Shown one piece after another: positions 5,834 through 6,014 of a stretch of 6,014 bases of DNA. Within the stretch, counting starts at the first letter, position 1, and each line of letters starts with the position of its first letter. The stretch spans positions 1-6,014 of the forward strand of contig JAQGOX010000161.1 in NCBI GenBank assembly GCA_028293365.1. The letters are read 5' to 3'. The DNA comes from Verrucomicrobiales bacterium. GTDB taxonomy: Bacteria > Verrucomicrobiota > Verrucomicrobiia > Limisphaerales > SXQI01. The notes under the pieces were generated by a model that was not told the origin of the DNA, did not search any database, and saw only the letters and a list, made by a program, of their open reading frames with translations. The translations under genes were made by a program, and so were the position numbers.

Positions 5834-6014
5834 ATGACTCGCCGGATTTCAATAGACATTCCTGGCAGGGGTTTTGTCGCGGAGTCCCGGAAAGCCGCCG
5901 GATTCACTTTGATCGAATTACTGGTCGTGATCGCGATCATCGCAATTCTGGCCGGGATGCTCCTGCCGGCGTTGGGGCGTGCGAAGGCTAAAGCGACTCA
6001 AACGAAGTGTCTGA
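5834..6014 (+). CDS. Type IV pilin-like / type II secretion pseudopilin (partial, N-terminus only)
   Basis: Sixty codons are visible. The first 23 residues form a charged leader (MTRRISIDIPGRGF... ending KAAG). Prepilin peptidase would cut after G23, before F24, in AAGFTLIELLVVIAIIAIL, with the invariant glutamate at mature position 5 (E28). The hydrophobic helix that anchors the subunit in the inner membrane and builds the filament core follows (about 25-46). ALGRAKAKATQTKCL then matches the usual continuation in Verrucomicrobiota and Planctomycetota proteins of the DUF1559/GspG-like group, of which genomes often hold dozens. The globular domain lies outside the window, so the exact role (pilus, secretion or adhesion) cannot be told. 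An in-frame stop at 5822-5824 rules out earlier starts. There is no Shine-Dalgarno site at a normal distance, in line with the leaderless promoter. Confidence 0.9.
   Translation, partial: MTRRISIDIPGRGFVAESRKAAGFTLIELLVVIAIIAILAGMLLPALGRAKAKATQTKCL

Noticed and set aside
5826..5837. Three-codon mini-ORF (ATG GCG AGA TGA) overlapping the prepilin start, as a coupled leader peptide
   Set aside because: Its ATG overlaps the -10 box and lies upstream of the predicted transcription start, so it would not be in the mRNA.

Overview
The window looks like ordinary chromosomal DNA of a Verrucomicrobiota-type bacterium (Pedosphaera / Limisphaerales-like soil or water lineages). The evidence is a type IV pilin-like N-terminus ending in the ALGRAKAKA pattern usual for that phylum, a Tat-exported Gfo/Idh/MocA oxidoreductase of the paralogue-rich kind found there, a short fragment resembling the 'E-S-x-D-L-x-x-W' extracellular domain common in the group, and weak or absent Shine-Dalgarno sites. 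The phylum call is inferred from protein character, not from a marker gene.

Layout: almost everything is on the minus strand. Read in the direction of transcription, it runs: a DUF1015 protein (5283 to 4069), a cation diffusion facilitator metal exporter (4007 to 3099), a Tat-signal Gfo/Idh/MocA oxidoreductase (3004 to 1697), a poorly coding stretch of about 640 bp with one possible 63-residue ORF and an odd-centred palindrome, a glutathione S-transferase-like protein (1054 to 395), and the N-terminal PIN domain of a PhoH-family ATPase (398 to beyond base 1). The last two overlap by 4 bases (GTGA) and are probably co-translated. On the plus strand are a probable decayed or orphan C-terminal domain (5347 to 5625), divergent from the DUF1015 gene, and the beginning of a prepilin-like gene (5834 to the window end). 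The latter has a good sigma70-type promoter positioned for a leaderless transcript.

The genes do not form an obvious pathway. DUF1015, the metal exporter and the oxidoreductase follow each other with gaps of 61 and 94 bases and may share transcription. The GST-like and PhoH genes are a tight pair. I found no mobile element, CRISPR array, RNA gene, defence cassette or convincing terminator, and I do not think the window holds a new multi-gene system. The points most worth a second look are the EAP variant of the usual EKP active-site motif in the oxidoreductase, the leaderless promoter of the prepilin gene, the orphan domain fragment, and the uncharacterised DUF1015 protein.
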